Below, one piece after another: positions 60,893 through 64,000 of a stretch of DNA of 64,000 bases (the first letter of the stretch is position 1; the number at the start of each line of letters is the position of its first letter). The notes below the pieces were generated by a model. That model saw only the letters and a list, made by a program, of their open reading frames with translations. It was not told the DNA's origin and searched no databases. This DNA is from Jingyaoa shaoxingensis (lineage in GTDB: Bacteria > Bacillota > Clostridia > Lachnospirales > Lachnospiraceae), in the NCBI RefSeq assembly GCF_014385005.1, contig NZ_JACRSZ010000013.1, positions 1 through 64,000 of the forward strand, read 5' to 3'. Position numbers and translations under genes: made by a program.

Positions 60893-61840
60893 ATGGGTAG
60901 TAAAATTACGATTATTGGAGCAGGCAGTGTGGGAGCGACGATTGCCTATACATTGTCAGGAGAGAACATTGCATCAGAGATTGTAATGATTGATATCAAC
61001 AAGGAAAAGGTTCAGGGAGAAGTCATGGACATTGAACAGGGAACCTGTTTCAGAGATCCGATTTCAATTGTATGTGGAGACTATGAAGATGCAAAGGATT
61101 CTGATATTGTGATCATCACTTCTGGAATTGCCAGAAAACCAGGTCAGACGAGAATCGAACTGACCCAGACCAATGTGAACATCTTAAAGAGTATTACACC
61201 GGAGATTGTAAAAGCAGCGCCAAATGCGATCTATATTATCGTAAGTAATCCGGTAGATATCATGACCTATGTGTTTACAAAAATATCAGGACTTCCGGAA
61301 AGACAGATTATAGGTTCCGGTACTATTCTGGATACTGCAAGACTGAAATTTGCGTTATCAGATCATTTTGGTGTTGCACAGAAAAATATACATGCCTATG
61401 TATTTGGAGAGCATGGAGACAGTTCCTTCATTCCGTGGTCAGGAGCATATATCTCCGGCGTCAGTGTAGATGAATTTTACGAGCTTATGAAAGCCCGTGG
61501 AAAAGATATTGAGGCAGTGGATAAGGAAGCGATGCTGACCTATGTACAGAAGTCAGGCGGAAAAATTATTGCAAATAAAGGTGCAACTTTTTATGCAGTT
61601 TCCAGATCAGTCTGTCAAATCTGTGCCAGAGTAGCAGCTTCTTCGGATTCTATTGCAACCGTATCATCTATGATGCACGGTGAGTATGGAATTGAAGATG
61701 TATGTCTGAGTACACTTACGATCCTTGGACCAAATGGAATTCAGGGAAAACTTCCGATGCGAATGAAAAAAGAAGAGATTGAAAAACTGAAAGCCAGTGC
61801 AGATACACTGAAGTCAGTAATTGCGCAGATTGAGTGGTAG
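60893..61840 (+). CDS. LDH/MDH-family 2-hydroxyacid dehydrogenase
   Basis: A 315-aa NAD-dependent enzyme: Rossmann GAGSVGATIAYTL (residues 9-21), Asp34 for NAD, catalytic Asp147, Arg150 and His174 (GEHGDSSFIPW). The specificity loop reads ARKPGQTR: Arg81 sits where lactate dehydrogenases have Gln102 and malate dehydrogenases Arg102. The rest is LDH-like. So malate/oxaloacetate, or another dicarboxylate, may be the substrate rather than lactate. AGGAGG precedes ATG 60893; the ATG at 60842 and upstream starts lie in the terminator. Leads an operon with hdrBCA under a cobalamin riboswitch. Confidence 0.9.
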   Translation: MGSKITIIGAGSVGATIAYTLSGENIASEIVMIDINKEKVQGEVMDIEQGTCFRDPISIVCGDYEDAKDSDIVIITSGIARKPGQTRIELTQTNVNILKSITPEIVKAAPNAIYIIVSNPVDIMTYVFTKISGLPERQIIGSGTILDTARLKFALSDHFGVAQKNIHAYVFGEHGDSSFIPWSGAYISGVSVDEFYELMKARGKDIEAVDKEAMLTYVQKSGGKIIANKGATFYAVSRSVCQICARVAASSDSIATVSSMMHGEYGIEDVCLSTLTILGPNGIQGKLPMRMKKEEIEKLKASADTLKSVIAQIEW

Positions 61841-61856
61841 AAAGGAAGAGAATCTT

Positions 61857-62660
61857 ATGAAGTACAGCTATTTTCCAGGATGTACATTAAGAACAAATGC
61901 AAAGATGCTGGATGCATACGGAAGAGCATCCGCATTGTCACTTGGTTTTGAACTGGAAGAAATTGACAACTGGCAGTGCTGCGGAGGAGTATATCCTTTG
62001 GGGACAGATGAGATTGCAACAAAACTGTCATCCGTCAGGGCACTGAATGATGCAAAAGAAAAAGGACAGGATCTTGTTACATTATGTTCTGCCTGTCATC
62101 ATGTCATCAAACGTGTCAATGATGATATGAAAAATGTGGAAGATATTCGCACCAGAGCCAATAACTATATGCAGCTTGAAACTCCTTATGCAGGAGAAAC
62201 AACAGTGCTTCATTATCTGGAAGTGCTTCGTGACCGGGTGGGATTTGACAGACTAAAAGAAAAAGTCGTAAATCCGCTGACAGGTAAGAAGATCGGTGCT
62301 TATTATGGGTGTCTGCTTCTCAGACCGGGAAAGATCATGGGATTTGATAATCCGGAAAACCCTTCTGTTTTAGAAGATTTTATTCGTGCTATCGGGGCAG
62401 AACCGGTTGTGTACCCATATCGAAATGAATGTTGTGGAGGGTATATTTCTCTGAAAGAAAAAGATATGACTCAGAACATGTGCAACAAAATCTGTGACAG
62501 TGCAGCAGGATTTGGAGCAGATATGCTGATTACTGCCTGTCCATTGTGTTTGTACAATCTGAATAAGAATGGAAAACTTCCGATACATTACTTTACAGAG
62601 CTTCTGGCAGAAGCTCTCGGAGTAAAAGAAGAAGTGGACAGGGAGGTGGAGAAACAGTGA
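61857..62660 (+). CDS. hdrB: Heterodisulfide reductase subunit B-like protein
   Basis: A 267-aa protein with two CCG domains (PF02754), the ligands of the noncubane Fe-S clusters of HdrB: first FPGCTLRTNAK, WQCCGGVYPLG and CSACHHV; second YYGCLLLRPG, NECCGGYISL and CPLCLYNL. In methanogens HdrB reduces CoM-S-S-CoB; in bacteria HdrBC-type units pass electrons from HdrA to varied acceptors. ATG 61857 with GGAAGAG upstream; the first longer frame start lacks a site. Spacing of 16 nt from the dehydrogenase gene. Confidence 0.92.
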   Translation: MKYSYFPGCTLRTNAKMLDAYGRASALSLGFELEEIDNWQCCGGVYPLGTDEIATKLSSVRALNDAKEKGQDLVTLCSACHHVIKRVNDDMKNVEDIRTRANNYMQLETPYAGETTVLHYLEVLRDRVGFDRLKEKVVNPLTGKKIGAYYGCLLLRPGKIMGFDNPENPSVLEDFIRAIGAEPVVYPYRNECCGGYISLKEKDMTQNMCNKICDSAAGFGADMLITACPLCLYNLNKNGKLPIHYFTELLAEALGVKEEVDREVEKQ

Positions 62661-63046
62661 TAAATGAAAAGAAACAGGCAGAACAAATAAAAGAAATCAG
62701 TGGAGTGAATCCGCTGAAATGCATGAAATGTGGAAAATGTTCTGCGTCCTGTCCGGCATTTAACGAGATGGATATCAAACCACATCAGTTTGTGTCCTAT
62801 GTGGTAAATGAAGATATCGAGTCACTGGTTAATTCCAAATCTCTCTGGAAATGTCTGTCTTGTTTTGCCTGTGTAGAGCGTTGTCCAAGAGATGTCAAAC
62901 CTGGAAAACTGATTGATGCAGCAAGGCAGCTTGTAGTTCGCCAGAGAGAACAGAGCCATCTTTCACCAGATGAGATTCCGGAACTTTTGGATCCGGATCT
63001 TCCACAGCAGTTGTTAGTCAGTGCATTCAGAAGATACAGGAGATAA
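62657..63046 (+). CDS. hdrC: Heterodisulfide reductase subunit C-like protein
   Basis: A 129-aa ferredoxin-like protein with two 4Fe-4S motifs: CMKCGKCSASCPAF (about residues 22-35) and CLSCFACVERCPRD (about 67-80). It relays electrons between HdrA and HdrB. A GTG start overlaps the hdrB stop by 4 nt with GGGAGG upstream, so the pair is coupled. Confidence 0.92.
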   Translation: MINEKKQAEQIKEISGVNPLKCMKCGKCSASCPAFNEMDIKPHQFVSYVVNEDIESLVNSKSLWKCLSCFACVERCPRDVKPGKLIDAARQLVVRQREQSHLSPDEIPELLDPDLPQQLLVSAFRRYRR

Positions 63047-63051
63047 GATCG

Positions 63052-64000
63052 ATGCAGAGAATTGGAGTATTTGTCTGTCATTGCGGAAGTAATATTGCCG
63101 CGACAGTCGATGTGAAAAAAGTAGTGGAAATGGCTATGATGGAGCCAGGCGTTGTTCATGCAGAAGATTATCAGTATATGTGTTCAGAAGCAGGACAGGC
63201 ATTAATTGCAAAAGCCATCAAAGAAAAGAATCTCACAGGAATGGTAATATGTTCCTGTTCCCCGCGTATGCATGAAACCACATTCCGTAAAGCAGCAGAG
63301 CGTGCCGGACTGAATCCATACATGGTAGAAATTGCGAATATTCGTGAACATGTTTCCTGGATTCACAAAGATATGGAAAAGGCTACGAAAAAAGCAGTGA
63401 TCCTTATGAGAGCTGCCGTAGCAAAAGTAAATTTAAATACACCGTTGCAGCCTGGTGAAAGCCGTGTTACCAAACGTGCACTGGTTATCGGAGGAGGTAT
63501 TGCGGGAATTCAGACAGCATTGGATATTGCTGATGCAGGATATGAGGTAGATATTGTAGAAAAAACACCAAGTATTGGCGGAAGAATGTCTCAGCTGGAT
63601 AAAACGTTCCCGACACTGGACTGTTCTGCATGTATTCTGACACCAAAGATGGTAGAAGCTGCAGCCCATGAGAAAATTACGATTTATACCTATAGTGAAG
63701 TGGAAAAAGTATCCGGTTTCGTAGGTGATTTTACAGTAGATATCCGTAAAAAGGCCAGAAGCGTAGATATGAATAAATGTACCGGCTGCGGAGTCTGTCA
63801 GGAAAAATGTCCTTCCAAAAAGACGCCGAATGAATTTAACCGTGGCTTAAATAACAGAAGTGCTATATACACACCATTTGCACAGGCTATTCCAAATGTT
63901 CCGGTCATTGACCGTGAAGCATGTATCAAGTTTAAGACCGGTAAATGTGGCGCATGTGCAAAGGTATGTCAGGCAGGAGCTATCGATTACGATCAGAAGG
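63052..64000 (+). CDS. hdrA: Heterodisulfide reductase subunit A-like protein, partial
   Basis: The gene is cut by the window end after 316 codons. Seen are the HdrA N-terminus (IGVFVCHCGSNIAATVDV), MVICSCSPRMHETTFR, the FAD-binding VIGGGIAGIQTALDIADAG and IVEKTPSIGGRM, the cysteine-bearing TFPTLDCSACILTPKM, and ferredoxin motifs CTGCGVCQEKCP and CGACAKVCQAGAID. HdrA is the flavin subunit that can bifurcate electrons. Ribosome site AGGAGAT before ATG 63052, 5 nt past hdrC. Confidence 0.93.
   Translation, partial: MQRIGVFVCHCGSNIAATVDVKKVVEMAMMEPGVVHAEDYQYMCSEAGQALIAKAIKEKNLTGMVICSCSPRMHETTFRKAAERAGLNPYMVEIANIREHVSWIHKDMEKATKKAVILMRAAVAKVNLNTPLQPGESRVTKRALVIGGGIAGIQTALDIADAGYEVDIVEKTPSIGGRMSQLDKTFPTLDCSACILTPKMVEAAAHEKITIYTYSEVEKVSGFVGDFTVDIRKKARSVDMNKCTGCGVCQEKCPSKKTPNEFNRGLNNRSAIYTPFAQAIPNVPVIDREACIKFKTGKCGACAKVCQAGAIDYDQK

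Overview
The window looks like a chromosomal segment of a gut Clostridia, most likely Lachnospiraceae (Blautia/Mediterraneibacter/Dorea-like). The basis is moderate GC, purine-rich Shine-Dalgarno sites, TTGACA/TATAAT promoters, and the family set: DUF3793-flavodoxin, KTGD-anchored surface protein, YesM/YesN regulators, PpaC with CBS/DRTGG, PyrBI, Big_2/transglutaminase protein and HdrABC. The species cannot be fixed from the sequence alone. No rRNA, tRNA or CRISPR array was seen.

Layout. 1-5.6 kb: 3' tail of a group II intron, an ABC-class ATPase, an iron-type DUF3793/flavodoxin operon and an AAA/PD-(D/E)XK protein. 5.7-8.8 kb: a Zn/Cd P1B-ATPase with a giant His/Cys-rich N-terminus under an ArsR/SmtB-like operator. 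8.9-12.5 kb: AI-2E family transporter, ProX-like editing protein, ProC, PAP2 phosphatase. 12.7-18.6 kb: a minus-strand operon purA-pyrB-pyrI-unknown-thrE-like, divergent from a LysR regulator. 18.7-22.7 kb: a large sortase-anchored surface protein and an SpmB-like protein. 22.8-31.1 kb: a complete carbohydrate locus (YesM kinase, YesN regulator, ABC sugar importer without ATPase, GH43 beta-xylosidase). 31.7-43.8 kb: TPR-AAA protein, TetR, glycogen branching enzyme, secreted transglutaminase/Big_2 protein, a DUF6128-like protein, ECF sigma with beta-propeller partner, S1-domain protein. 44.2-52.4 kb: Mn-pyrophosphatase, flavin reductase, oppABCDF. 52.8-57.8 kb: murA, SAM-I riboswitch-metK, two-component system. 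57.7-59.3 kb: decayed integrative element. 59.3-64 kb: YgbA-like protein, DUF2877 protein and a cobalamin-riboswitch operon encoding an LDH/MDH-type dehydrogenase and HdrB, HdrC and HdrA (the last cut by the window end).

The most notable items are these. (i) An AdoCbl riboswitch with its own terminator precedes a 2-hydroxyacid dehydrogenase whose substrate-specificity residue is malate-type, followed by hdrBCA. (ii) A mini-island lies between a 24-bp perfect direct repeat at the 3' end of a response regulator gene; it carries integrase arm-type sites, an integrase stub and an unlisted 40-codon holin-like type I toxin with a convergent antisense RNA promoter. (iii) A cloverleaf-like 120-nt structure lies in the tetR leader. 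(iv) Several families of short palindromic repeats are dispersed between genes. (v) Good operator candidates were found: DtxR-like on flavodoxin, ArsR/SmtB-like on the Zn ATPase, TetR-type on tetR, LysR-type on purA-pyrBI.
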